Below are positions 1 to 8,821 of a DNA stretch of 64,000 nt, one piece after another. Origin of the DNA: Undaria pinnatifida (taxonomy: Eukaryota > Sar > Phaeophyceae > Laminariales > Alariaceae); contig JABAKD010000001.1 in assembly GCA_012845835.1 (NCBI GenBank), forward strand, positions 5,090,976 through 5,154,975, read 5' to 3'. The stretch's first letter is position 1, and the number at the start of each line of letters is the position of its first letter. The translations under genes and the position numbers were made by a program. Under the pieces are notes generated by a model, which did not search any database, was not told the DNA's origin, and saw only the letters and a list, made by a program, of their open reading frames with translations.

Positions 1-342
1 TCGCTGGGTGTCGCTTGGAGCCGTCTCGAGTCGATGCACGATATGGCAAGCCACCGGGGTCGGGTGAGACTGATGTAAGCGAGTATCAGGCGAAAGCAGT
101 CAGTACGTGACGGATTGGTAGGCGGACAAAAGCAGTGAAGAAGGATAAATGATGCTCAATTACACACGATCCATCAATCATATTTCTTGACCAGTTCTCG
201 AAGCCAGAACAAGCATTTATTTCGTCAGATGGAAGAACCTGCAGATATTGTATGGAATGAGTTTGGACAGCTAGCGAGCATACAGCAGTCTCGCGAGTGA
301 GATTCACCAGACCGCGTGAGCCGAGTCCAAATTCTTATTACA
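1..342. other. Left-edge stretch with no recognised gene
   Basis: I see no convincing coding region, RNA gene or repeat here. The longest frame is a 73-codon minus-strand ORF without a recognisable motif, which I take as chance. Confidence 0.5.
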
Positions 343-524
343 ATAAATGCCCTCATGCACAGGCATTGTGCTCAATATGGAGCAGTTACAGGCGAATATG
401 CTCCTTATTGGGCTAAATATGCACAAAATGTGCAGAAGCAATGCTCTTTTTGAATTATGCTTTTCTTATGCCCCAAAATGCCAATTATGCCAAAAGAAAT
501 GCTAGCATAATGGGCCTAAGCCTA
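343..524 (+). repeat. Dispersed ATGC-rich repeat, copy 1
   Basis: This 182-base stretch is almost the same as 15186-15367, with only scattered base changes. It is rich in the words ATATGC, AATGC and TTATGCC. Just after it a hairpin can form from 13-nt arms at 505-517 and 533-545 (GCATAATGGGCCT and its complement). Repeated short words plus a terminal hairpin would suit the subterminal region of a DNA transposon, and the second copy lies beside a hAT transposase remnant. That link is inference. Gypsy A inserted just downstream, and similar ATGC-rich sequence resumes at 13446. Confidence 0.75.
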
Positions 525-567
525 GATCTCACAGGCCCATTATGCCCTTTTTTCCATTTTTTATGTT

Positions 568-775
568 TGTGGATACCAGTCCCTATTCCCTAGATTGTAC
601 CGCCTCCTTATCACTATAATACTTCAAGATCATCCTTGCTCCTCGAGGCAGATTCTGAGGTGTTTCCTCATCGTTGACCCTCGAGCGTGCGGTTGCGCAC
701 ATAACCCACCTCGGTGTGTCTCCACACCTCCATCTATCTGAGAAAGAAAACCTGCGAAGGGACTACCGTCCCACA
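568..775 (+). repeat. Gypsy A 5' LTR (208 bp)
   Basis: It starts TGTGGATACC and ends GTCCCACA. It matches 13242-13445 except for one substitution (CTTGCTCC against CTGGCTCC) and a 4-base extra copy (CATCTATCTG against CATCTG). It should hold the element's promoter, but I cannot place a TATA box with confidence. Confidence 0.93.
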
Positions 776-777
776 AT

Positions 778-789
778 TGGCGTCGAGGC
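778..789 (+). other. Gypsy A primer-binding site
   Basis: TGGCGTCGAGGC lies two bases after the LTR. A primer tRNA would end CGACGCCA, that is a G discriminator base before CCA. G at that position is typical of eukaryotic tRNA-Ser among others, so the primer identity is only a guess. Gypsy B keeps the same site at 37136, and the TRIM element at 52513-52530 shares its first eight bases. Confidence 0.7.
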
Positions 790-1201
790 AGTGAAGCTTG
801 ATCGGTGCTAGAAACCCCACCGAGAGAGCGGGTAAGCTTCGATTCCAAAAAACACCGCACGTTTGTCCCGCTTGCCATATGGCAGACGGGGCAGACCCCC
901 CTGGTCCCGGGGATGGTCGTACGGACCCAAACATCCTTCCCCCACGTCTGGAGGGAGGTGGCCTTCCCTCACGTCCTGAGGAAGGATCTTCGAATCAAGA
1001 CCAGGAGGAGGAGGAAGAGGTAGAAGAAGAAACCTACTTCAGCCCCCGCGAGCCGTCACCTGGCCAAGATTCTTCTGAACATGTGAAGAGCAGAGGCGAC
1101 ACCGTTATGGTCGCCACCGTAGTCGTCGAGGGCGTCACCGCCGCCGGTCGTTCTCCCCCGTAGGGAAAGGAGCAGCTGGTGAGGTCTCTTTCCCTCATCA
1201 T

Positions 1202-2409
1202 ATGGTCAGTAGTTCTCAACAACAGCAGTCGCTCGTTAGCGAAAGCAACATTGCTAAGTTGAACGAACTGCTCGATAGGTCGTTGACTGAACAAGGACTT
1301 ACAAGCAATATTGCTGACCTGTTGTCTACGTTGACGGGTAGAGTACAACTAGCTCCGTCTGATTCAAGCAGCCTTAAAATAGGCAGTTCAGTCCCGTCTG
1401 TGTCATCTGTTAACACGAGGATGACAATGTCTGACTTCGGTGCTATCTCCAAGTTTTCAGGAAACGAAAACGACAAGAACAGCATCCTTAATGTCATGTC
1501 ACAGTATGAAGCATTCGTCACCGCGTCGTTAAAGTCACGTCCCGGCGTCACCGAGGACATGATTGATGACCTCCTAGTAACATACTTCATCTTCGTGTTG
1601 AAGAATGAAGCAATCCAGTTTTATACCCAGCTGGTAGGAGGGCAGGTTCCGTGGAGACGTAGTGCTGATGGAGATCGGCAACTGTCAGATACCGAGAGCA
1701 GCAAAAAAAAACGACCTCGTGGGCGGAAATGAAAACTGCTTTTGAAGCGTCGTACTTGTCAGCAGACGCTCTGGCACGCTCAGTAGAGCAGATTGTCACT
1801 CTGACTCAGGGTCCAAATGAGTCAGTAACGTCATACGTAAATCGTCTTAGAGACAGTTTTAACAATTTGAACCGTCAAGTTCAAAAACAACATGTACAGC
1901 CTGTAGAAGCTCTGCAGATCGGAATTTTTGAGCGTGGGTTACGCCCAGAAATTTTGGAACTACAACGCATTGGCCAGTACTGTAAGTCAATGCAGCAGGC
2001 AGTCGATAGGGCCCAGCGTAGTGCTGCGTCCCTAGCAGCAGTCGATGGCACAGTCAGTGCCATGTCATGGTCGACTGTTGCGCGCGGTCGTTCTAGAGCT
2101 CAGGTGCGAGCAGTACGCGGCCCTGAGAGTCGTCTTGAACGTAAACGCTCACACAGCGGTTCTCGTAAGAACCACGGTTCAGCAGCAGCAGCAGCATCTC
2201 ACTTGTCCAGTTCGAAGATGCCTGCAGCGAGGTCGTCTACGTCTAGGTTGAACATCACGCGTGATCATTCACCCTGTTCAGTATCAGGGTGTACGGCTAG
2301 AGATAAGTCCAGTCACGCCAGTAATGATTGTTTTAACCACCCCTTGTTTGGGGAGGCTAACCTAGCCCGGTATCGGGAGAGGAGAGCTCGCCGTCAGAAG
2401 TCCACCTGA
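1202..2409 (+). pseudogene. gag: Gypsy A gag (frameshifted)
   Basis: This encodes the capsid-nucleocapsid polyprotein that packages the element RNA. The first part, 1202 to about 1705, matches the gypsy B Gag at 37597-38100 almost residue for residue. A run of nine A near 1703-1711, where gypsy B has four, throws the frame off, and the protein resumes in the 1729-2409 frame. Near the C-terminus is a C-x4-C-x7-H-x4-C arrangement (CSVSGC ... H ... C, about 2275-2330), an unusual spacing for a retroviral zinc knuckle (usual C-x2-C-x4-H-x4-C). The start ATG at 1202 follows an in-frame TAG upstream. The frame ends at TGA 2407-2409, and the protease region continues in the same frame after it. Confidence 0.85.
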
Positions 2410-3603
2410 CGGTGCCCAGTTGTGGAAGTCGTTCCCGCAGTTGGGAGTTCGTTTAGGGTTTCCCCCGAGATTGATTGTCCATCGGTTTCTGTAAGGTCGG
2501 GTAACCCGAGGGACGACATAGGGAAGCACGTGCTTTCCGAGTCGCTCACCCTCGAAGGTATGTCCATCTGTGATGAGACAAGCAAGGATACTGCAGTCGT
2601 AGATCCTTCCCCTGTAAGTAAGCGTGTGCGTTTTGCAGACAGTGTTCCTGGTAGGTCGTTGGTTGACATGTGTCCCGCAGACCCCCATGTAGGCAATACG
2701 CAGGCGGATTTTTTATTGCCAGTACCTAGTGAATCAGTGTCTAGGGATGTAGGTAATAAGCAGATGGATTCTTCGTTGCCAGCGAGTGATGAATCTGTGT
2801 CTATGGATGTCAATGAAGACTGCCCTGGTCATGAAAGGAGCAGTACTCATAATAATAATAAACATGAAGAATGGTACGCCTGTGCTTTATCGCGTCGTAC
2901 GCGACCGCCGCTTACGCTTGCTTTCTCGTCTCATCGCGTTCATATATGTGGACGTATTGGAGGCTTCGAGGTGCCTCGTGTCACTGTTGACACGGCAAGA
3001 GATGTTCCATGTGTGGCTTTCTCGTTTGTGAAACGCCACCCTATCTTGAAAAATGAACCGATACATGCCACCCCACCTGCTGTGCTCACGTTGAAAGCCG
3101 CAAATGGATCAGTGATGGAAATACTAGGGTTCATTCGCTTTGATTTACAACTGGGGGACGTCACTCGCCCAGTAGAAGCGCTTGTCATTTCATCGTTACG
3201 TCCTGATGATATACTGTTAGATAACAGCGTCATGTCTTTATTTGGTGCGAAACTTGACTGGAAAAATCAATGTATCACTTTTCATTCAAGCGAAACAACA
3301 ATACCCGCTGTTCATCGTGTTGATTCAAGTACCACTGGATCGTCAATTTCCCCAGCAGGAGTAACCTCTGCGTCTGTCGCATCCGTCCATGCTGACTTTG
3401 AGGCTATCCCTGTTTGTCTGAAATCCTGTTTTTATTTACCAGCAGGAACTGAGGCATCGGTTGTTGTTTTCACCGATACAAAACCTCCGGTCGATACTGA
3501 CGTCGTATTAGAACCTCGCACGGTATCTCAATCCGAATTCTCCGAACATATTGGAACAAAAAATTCCAAACTTTCGAACGTGTTGTTGTTGCACGTACTG
3601 TAG
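2410..3603 (+). pseudogene. Gypsy A protease region
   Basis: It lies in the same frame as the end of Gag, directly after TGA 2407-2409. A serine- and aspartate-rich linker (about 2420-2840) comes before a retropepsin-like domain. The likely active-site segment reads VTVDTARDV (about 2980-3003), so the usual D-T/S-G is D-T-A. It is followed by the hydrophobic flap-side segment and ILLDNSVMSLFGAKLDW, which resembles the ILG-x-D-W/F-L motif of gypsy proteases. The frame runs out at TAG 3601-3603 because of an indel in an A-run near 3556. The next frame (about 3560-3898) continues the polyprotein into the linker before RT. Aspartic-protease assignment rests on position and partial motifs. Confidence 0.65.
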
Positions 3604-3898
3604 CAACATGGCGTGCAGTGGACGGGTCCGTCTGGTTGCAAATCGCCAATCCGTCTACGCGCGGTGTCACTATACCCGCACATCTAGCACTTGCGCACTT
3701 GTCAACAGCCAGTGTGACGGATACACCTGAATTACGGATAAGTGCGGTAGCCGCATCACCCAAAAATAAGGATGAGCTAGCAGCTGCGCGAGAAGCACTA
3801 GAGCCAGCCCTTGCTAAAGCATTTGCCGACACTACCTTCTCACCCGAACAAGTTTCGGAGGTTATAAACCTATGCGCAAAATACCGCCCAGTCTTTTC
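3604..3898 (+). pseudogene. Gypsy A pol linker before RT, cut by the copia insertion
   Basis: The ORF 3618-3914 continues the polyprotein (WLQIANPSTRGVTIPAHLAL), a segment commonly found between protease and RT in gypsy elements. It ends at YRPVFS, where copia DNA starts at 3899. In gypsy B the same protein continues without a break (around 42850-42890), so this is a split gene. The rest resumes at 8827. Confidence 0.85.
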
Positions 3899-4311
3899 TG
3901 TGAATAGCCTGTGAACACAATGGTTGTGTGAAGGCTCTGTCTTCTATGCGAAGAGATGCAGAGGTGGCACCGAAGTGTCTGTTAAGATCACTTGTGGTAA
4001 GAAAGAAAAAGGATAGTTTGGAAAGGGCTCTTGAGGCCAAAAAGAGAAGAAGAAGAGTTGGGAAAGTTGGGAGAGTTGGGAGAGTGATCATGGTGGGGTG
4101 CATCACCACCTGATCATCACGGAACAATGCCCATAGTACGGTAGAATACCGGGACAACGGGACAACCTTAACATACTCAAATCTACGTTTACATCTAGGT
4201 TACACCGAAGATTCAACGTAAGATTCAACTTAAGATTCAACTGCATATCTTATTCGTGCGAATAGACTGCGCATTAACTTAGATTTGAATCCAAGGTTCA
4301 TACTTTTAACA
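3899..4311 (-). repeat. Copia 3' LTR (413 bp)
   Basis: On the plus strand it runs TGTGAATAGCC to CTTTTAACA. It is identical on reading to 8409-8821. It contains a 61-codon plus-strand ORF (3928-4113) that is simply repeated in the other LTR and is not taken as a gene. Confidence 0.95.
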
Positions 4312-4320
4312 CACCCCCAT
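4312..4320 (-). other. Copia polypurine tract
   Basis: On the element strand this reads ATGGGGGTG directly before the 3' LTR. That is the expected place for the plus-strand primer of reverse transcription. Confidence 0.75.
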
Positions 4321-5593
4321 AATGCGAAGTCAGATTGCTAGAGAAGCCTCATACTTTGAAAACAAAGTCGTAAAATAATCAAAAACAAATGGGTCTCATA
4401 TCCGGTCGGGTGTATCAACCGCCGCAATATGGATGTATCCATGTTATCCACACATTCTACAAAAAATAAAACGTTACAAGGAAAGATACGTATAAAAATT
4501 ACGCTTGGTGTAATTACCAGCGATAAATACCCTACCTAGTAGATAAAACGCAAAGATTCGTCTACTGGGTTTTAAACACGCTTTCTGAATTGTACCAAAT
4601 AGATAAACAATACTAGACAAATAAAAAGAATTGTGGACAAGTGTCCATTACGACAAATAAAACATTCTCACTATTCAGTTGTTTGTTTAATATACTTACG
4701 TACTTCCGCAAAAACAAAACATTAGGAAGCAGGTAGAACAAGTACTACTGATAGTACTGTAACAAACTATGGTGGGTGTAGTCATAGTCCATCAACGAGC
4801 TATATCCCCAAAAAAAGAAGAAACAAACTAACAAACTAACAAACAAAGGTCGCTGCTGTAAGTTAACCACGCCACTTCAATATGATCCTAGGATACGCAT
4901 ATAACGATAAACTGTCTGATACTAATCGTACGCTGAAGAGCATAAGAGAGACAGTCCTTTGTGAGCCTTTTTTACTCCTAAATGCTGGAATATATACTCG
5001 TACGCATTTTCCGGTAGAACATGGCTTACTGCTGTACGATCGTTGACATAAGTTCATACGACCCATAGTTCCACCTTTACTAATACGTAACTGGCGAGCA
5101 GTTGTAACTTTATAGTTGACAAAGAACTGCTGCACTAAGTAATATTCTCTACTTAAGTATCAATTTCAACCGTACCCACAATTCCAGCGCCTGTCCCCGA
5201 TTGTTGACGGGAGTGCCGTTCGGGTAGCTGTTGATGGAGCTGTTCTGTATAGAAAGTCAAGGACGGCTGAAGAAGCGCTTGGACAGAGACGAGGAGAAAG
5301 GTTGTGATGCGATGTGTCGTACGTCGGCCTTGTTCTTCCCCGGTCCGTTGCAGTCTCGTGGTTGAATTATAATAGGCGAATCGCTTGTCGATATAGTGCC
5401 TATTCGGTTTGTGCGTAACACGCTTCTCCGTCCTCGGTACATCGCGGTTTGTCGGTTATTGAAAAGTCCGATAGCACGCGGTAGAATCCGGTCATACACC
5501 GTACACGGCAGAATCAAAAACAGGCTTCATTTTTTCCCACTTATGAAACGCCGCGATCTCGTATGGAACTCCATGAAACAATGATTTTTGTGA
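4321..5593. other. Copia interior without coding match
   Basis: A complete copia element would carry RT and RNase H here. I found no RT motif (no YVDD-like or RNase H segment) in any frame; the short minus-strand ORFs at 4863-5135 and 5257-5517 match nothing I know. I read it as non-coding filler left by a large deletion or replacement. Confidence 0.55.
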
Positions 5594-8149
5594 TCATGGG
5601 GGTTGCCTGAGATATTTTTCAAGGCCGTCGCGATGGTCAAAGGCGGTCTTGCGAGCCGGAGCTGTAGTTGCGGCTTCAAGGTGTTGGAGCTTAGAAGGAG
5701 TTCTCCGTGCTGAAGTAGTTGATCTTCCAGCAGAGGTCGCTGAAGGTTTGCATTCTTCCGCTTGTGGTGAGGCCATAGACTGCGCGTAGGTGTTGGGTAC
5801 CGAAGTAGATACCGGACGGTTTGTTTTGTCCATTCTGAGAGCCCTGCTCGTGTACTGCGAAACGTTATCGAACTGCTGTTTTGGCAATCCTTGGCGTTGT
5901 AGGGCCAGCTCTCGCGCTCTTACTTGAGAAGTGGCCGAGTATGCTGTTGGTTGAACGGAAGGCACCTCTTCGATGAAGGAGCCTCTTTTTACCCTGCTGT
6001 GATCGTCGGTACATTTTGCCATGTCGGCGTATCCTAGCAGGTCAGTACTCACCAGTTTTGTATGTTCGCTGGAAAGGTTAGGCCGCAATATCTTACGGTG
6101 TTCCTGTTGAGTGCTCTTAATGATCTTGCACGTATCACACGCCGATAACGTGTCTGAAAAATTTGCCCCATATTCTGGGATATTCTTCACCTCGGCTATC
6201 ACCTGCTTGGGATGACCCAGCAGCCTCCTGTGCCCGATGTTAGCTGGAATGGTTTCAGGCAGGGAAGTCGTCGCTTTAAGAGTCGTCGAAGCATGAACAG
6301 CGAGGACGGTTTCCGGTTTAAAGTTTTTGCCGGAGATGGTCGGGAACGCTGTCTCGGGCGTTCGGCTGGTTGCACCAGTGGTGAGGTCGAGCTGATACAA
6401 AGAAGGGCAGTGGCTGTCCTTACGTAAGGGTATAGCAAAAGCACCCATGTCAAGATACGACTGCGTGGCGATGATCATAGTGACCCCCCTCGCAGCAGCT
6501 GATCCCCCTGAAAATAAGTGCCTGCCTAGCCCAGGTACGATCGTGACAGGAAGCTGTACAGAGTGCTTAGAGCCTATGTGGTCCAACACTTGTACGACCA
6601 AAACCCCTTGACCAACGCCATAAAGGCGATGGTTTTCCGCTACGTTGATTATTACGGGAGGGTCCAGCTGCACGTAGTGGTTCATTTTATGTTCAATGCC
6701 CGGTAGAAGCTGATTGTCGATGAAGTGGCTAGACGCTCCGCTGTCCGCAGTCATGGAGAAGTCGACGGGCTGCGCGGCGATCTTGATCGGAGGTGCGGCG
6801 ATGAAAGAATAACCTATACCAACTGGAGGTGAGGGTGGACTGGAAGGAGTCGCGAAGGACGCAGAAGTAGCTGCTGTAGTCGCAGCCGCAGTAGTAGTGG
6901 ATGGAGCATGTATCTCTGGGACGTAAGCTTCCATTTGCGTTGTTGAAGTTGGAGTTGTGGCGGTATTGGCGTGAGCGCTGCGGTTGTTATTATGCCGGCC
7001 ATTTTGTTGACCAGGACGAGGGCGACGGGTTATATTGTCGTCCCGCATTTGAAACCGACAGTCGCTATTGTCGTGGCGATCGGTATTATGCAGGCTACAC
7101 CACGAATTCTTTCGAGGTGTCGGGGGAGGTTTCTTTCCCGACATGTTTCCCTTGCGTTTAAAGCAATTTTGGAATCGATGGCCTGGCTTTTTGCAGTGTG
7201 AACAGGTCACTACTGCTGAGGGTGTCGACGTGACTACCATCGCAGATTCACGCCCCTTCGCTTTTCGCAAAGGCCCGTTTCGCATAGCTCTATTGGCGTA
7301 CATATTACGCATTGTTATCACAGCTCGGTCGAGTGTGAAGTCATCATCTGCTTCAGCGCTATATTTGACTTGCACGTATTCATCCGTGAGTCCTTCTAGC
7401 ACTATGTCCAGTATGCTGTCATCATTGAATACCTCTCCCATGTCCACCAATTCATCCCGTAAATAGTATACTTCATTTATAAATACGTCTGGGTCTTGCC
7501 CATCCGTCATGACCATATGCGATAGTTGTTGTTTGAGTATACGTCTACGTTGGCGGGTGGAATTTTGATACTTTCTAACCATACCATCCCAAGCAGCTTT
7601 TCCATTCGCAAGTTCACCTCGTTTGGGCTTGAATTGTAGAAGAAAGCTGGCCGCCGCTCCCGATGTACTCAGGAACAAGAAGTCGAACAGAAGACGATTG
7701 TCGCGGTGCCAGTGCTTGATGTCTTCCAAATTCGAGATGTTGTCATCCGTGGCCCATAAAACTGATGTTGCGGCTGGGAGTGTAGAATATCCTGAAGATG
7801 ATGGTGGCAGATGCGCCGTGACCACGGGAGTACTCCCTGCGTCCGGCTGTACATTTTCTGCCGTATTAGCCGGGGGTGTTTCCCCGGACTGAATGTCCGT
7901 TTCGTCAGCGGCCTGGCTGCGAGTTACAGCTCGTGAAGGCCTACTTCTTCTAGAAGATGGACGAGGACTAACTAGTTCGGGCTCGGGGCAAGGTCGCCCT
8001 TCCAGGATATCAGAGATCCCGGCATGACGCATACTTATCACGGACTGAGCCGTGCGTTTCCATACGTCGAACTTAAGCCCATTAAATTTGCCGTTGAGAG
8101 CTCTAACGAGCTTGTCTACCGCATCACCTGCTTTCGTGGACTCTCCCAT
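5594..8149 (-). CDS. Copia Gag-protease polyprotein with truncated integrase
   Basis: I start at the ATG at 8149 because it has an ideal context (ACCATGG) and leads into the Gag sequence. An upstream in-frame ATG at 8428 would begin inside the LTR and read through a simple repeat. The predicted protein is about 850 residues. In order it has a UBN2-like copia Gag domain (KHWHRDNRLLFDFLFLS and following), a zinc knuckle C-SH-C-KKPG-H-RFQN-C (C-x2-C-x4-H-x4-C), a retropepsin with ADSGASSHFI, the GAG-pre-integrase segment with C-x2-C near ACDTC, and the first integrase block (STDLLGYADMAKCTDDHSR). After that the catalytic core is replaced by unrelated low-complexity sequence to the stop at 5594. 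It could supply a particle and protease but not integrate or reverse transcribe. Confidence 0.88.
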   Translation of the reverse strand: MGESTKAGDAVDKLVRALNGKFNGLKFDVWKRTAQSVISMRHAGISDILEGRPCPEPELVSPRPSSRRSRPSRAVTRSQAADETDIQSGETPPANTAENVQPDAGSTPVVTAHLPPSSSGYSTLPAATSVLWATDDNISNLEDIKHWHRDNRLLFDFLFLSTSGAAASFLLQFKPKRGELANGKAAWDGMVRKYQNSTRQRRRILKQQLSHMVMTDGQDPDVFINEVYYLRDELVDMGEVFNDDSILDIVLEGLTDEYVQVKYSAEADDDFTLDRAVITMRNMYANRAMRNGPLRKAKGRESAMVVTSTPSAVVTCSHCKKPGHRFQNCFKRKGNMSGKKPPPTPRKNSWCSLHNTDRHDNSDCRFQMRDDNITRRPRPGQQNGRHNNNRSAHANTATTPTSTTQMEAYVPEIHAPSTTTAAATTAATSASFATPSSPPSPPVGIGYSFIAAPPIKIAAQPVDFSMTADSGASSHFIDNQLLPGIEHKMNHYVQLDPPVIINVAENHRLYGVGQGVLVVQVLDHIGSKHSVQLPVTIVPGLGRHLFSGGSAAARGVTMIIATQSYLDMGAFAIPLRKDSHCPSLYQLDLTTGATSRTPETAFPTISGKNFKPETVLAVHASTTLKATTSLPETIPANIGHRRLLGHPKQVIAEVKNIPEYGANFSDTLSACDTCKIIKSTQQEHRKILRPNLSSEHTKLVSTDLLGYADMAKCTDDHSRVKRGSFIEEVPSVQPTAYSATSQVRARELALQRQGLPKQQFDNVSQYTSRALRMDKTNRPVSTSVPNTYAQSMASPQAEECKPSATSAGRSTTSARRTPSKLQHLEAATTAPARKTAFDHRDGLEKYLRQPP

Positions 8150-8151
8150 GG

Positions 8152-8293
8152 TGATGCTGATGCTGATGCTGATGCTGATGCTGATCGCTGATGCTGATGC
8201 TGATCGCTGATGCTGATGCCGTAGCTGATGCTGATCGCTGATGCTGATGCTGATGCTGATGCTGATCGCTGATGCTGATGCTGATGCTGATGC
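8152..8293. repeat. GCTGAT hexanucleotide repeat in the copia leader
   Basis: This is an array of GCTGAT/GATGCT units with interspersed GATCGCTGAT. It lies just upstream of the chosen Gag start on the element strand. On that strand it would read as Ser-Ala/Ile-Ser repeats if translated from further upstream. Slippage here would change the leader without touching Gag. Confidence 0.9.
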
Positions 8294-8391
8294 TGTAGCC
8301 GGCTTAATGGAGGTTTCTCTAAAAACTTTCCGGTAAGATGCGACAAACTTCAATGAGAAGTCGCTTGGTGCCGATCGATGTTTATATCGAA

Positions 8392-8408
8392 GATCGAGGC
8401 TCATAACC
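8392..8408 (-). other. Copia primer-binding site, half-tRNA-Met type
   Basis: On the element strand GGTTATGAGCCTCGATC abuts the 5' LTR. Its complement holds CTCATAA, the shape of a Met anticodon loop, flanked by CGAGG and CC. Drosophila copia is primed by an internal, cleaved initiator-Met tRNA, and this site looks like the same strategy. The assignment is inference from sequence. Confidence 0.6.
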
Positions 8409-8821
8409 TGTGAATAGCCTGTGAACACAATGGTTGTGTGAAGGCTCTGTCTTCTATGCGAAGAGATGCAGAGGTGGCACCGAAGTGTCTGTTAAGATCA
8501 CTTGTGGTAAGAAAGAAAAAGGATAGTTTGGAAAGGGCTCTTGAGGCCAAAAAGAGAAGAAGAAGAGTTGGGAAAGTTGGGAGAGTTGGGAGAGTGATCA
8601 TGGTGGGGTGCATCACCACCTGATCATCACGGAACAATGCCCATAGTACGGTAGAATACCGGGACAACGGGACAACCTTAACATACTCAAATCTACGTTT
8701 ACATCTAGGTTACACCGAAGATTCAACGTAAGATTCAACTTAAGATTCAACTGCATATCTTATTCGTGCGAATAGACTGCGCATTAACTTAGATTTGAAT
8801 CCAAGGTTCATACTTTTAACA
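8409..8821 (-). repeat. Copia 5' LTR (413 bp)
   Basis: It is identical on reading to 3899-4311 and is followed on the plus strand by the TTTTC target duplication at 8822-8826. Confidence 0.95.

Larger units (their letters stand above)
3899..8821 (-). mobile_element. Nested Ty1/copia-type LTR retrotransposon
   Basis: It has 413-bp LTRs at 3899-4311 and 8409-8821 that I read as identical, so the insertion is very recent. The target duplication TTTTC is at 3894-3898 and 8822-8826; gypsy B has a single TTTTC at the matching place, which is the empty site. The element is on the minus strand, so 8409-8821 is its 5' LTR. A primer site (8392-8408) and a polypurine tract (4312-4320) are in place. Gag, protease and the start of integrase are present (5594-8149). 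The integrase core, RT and RNase H are missing, so the element cannot move by itself. Confidence 0.95.

Noticed and set aside
3928-4113. 61-codon ORF in the copia LTR, repeated at 8438-8623
   Set aside because: It is duplicated only because the LTR is. Basic composition from AAG/AGA runs, and no relatives known.
4863-5517. Copia RT remnant on the minus strand
   Set aside because: No RT or RNase H motif could be found in either short ORF.
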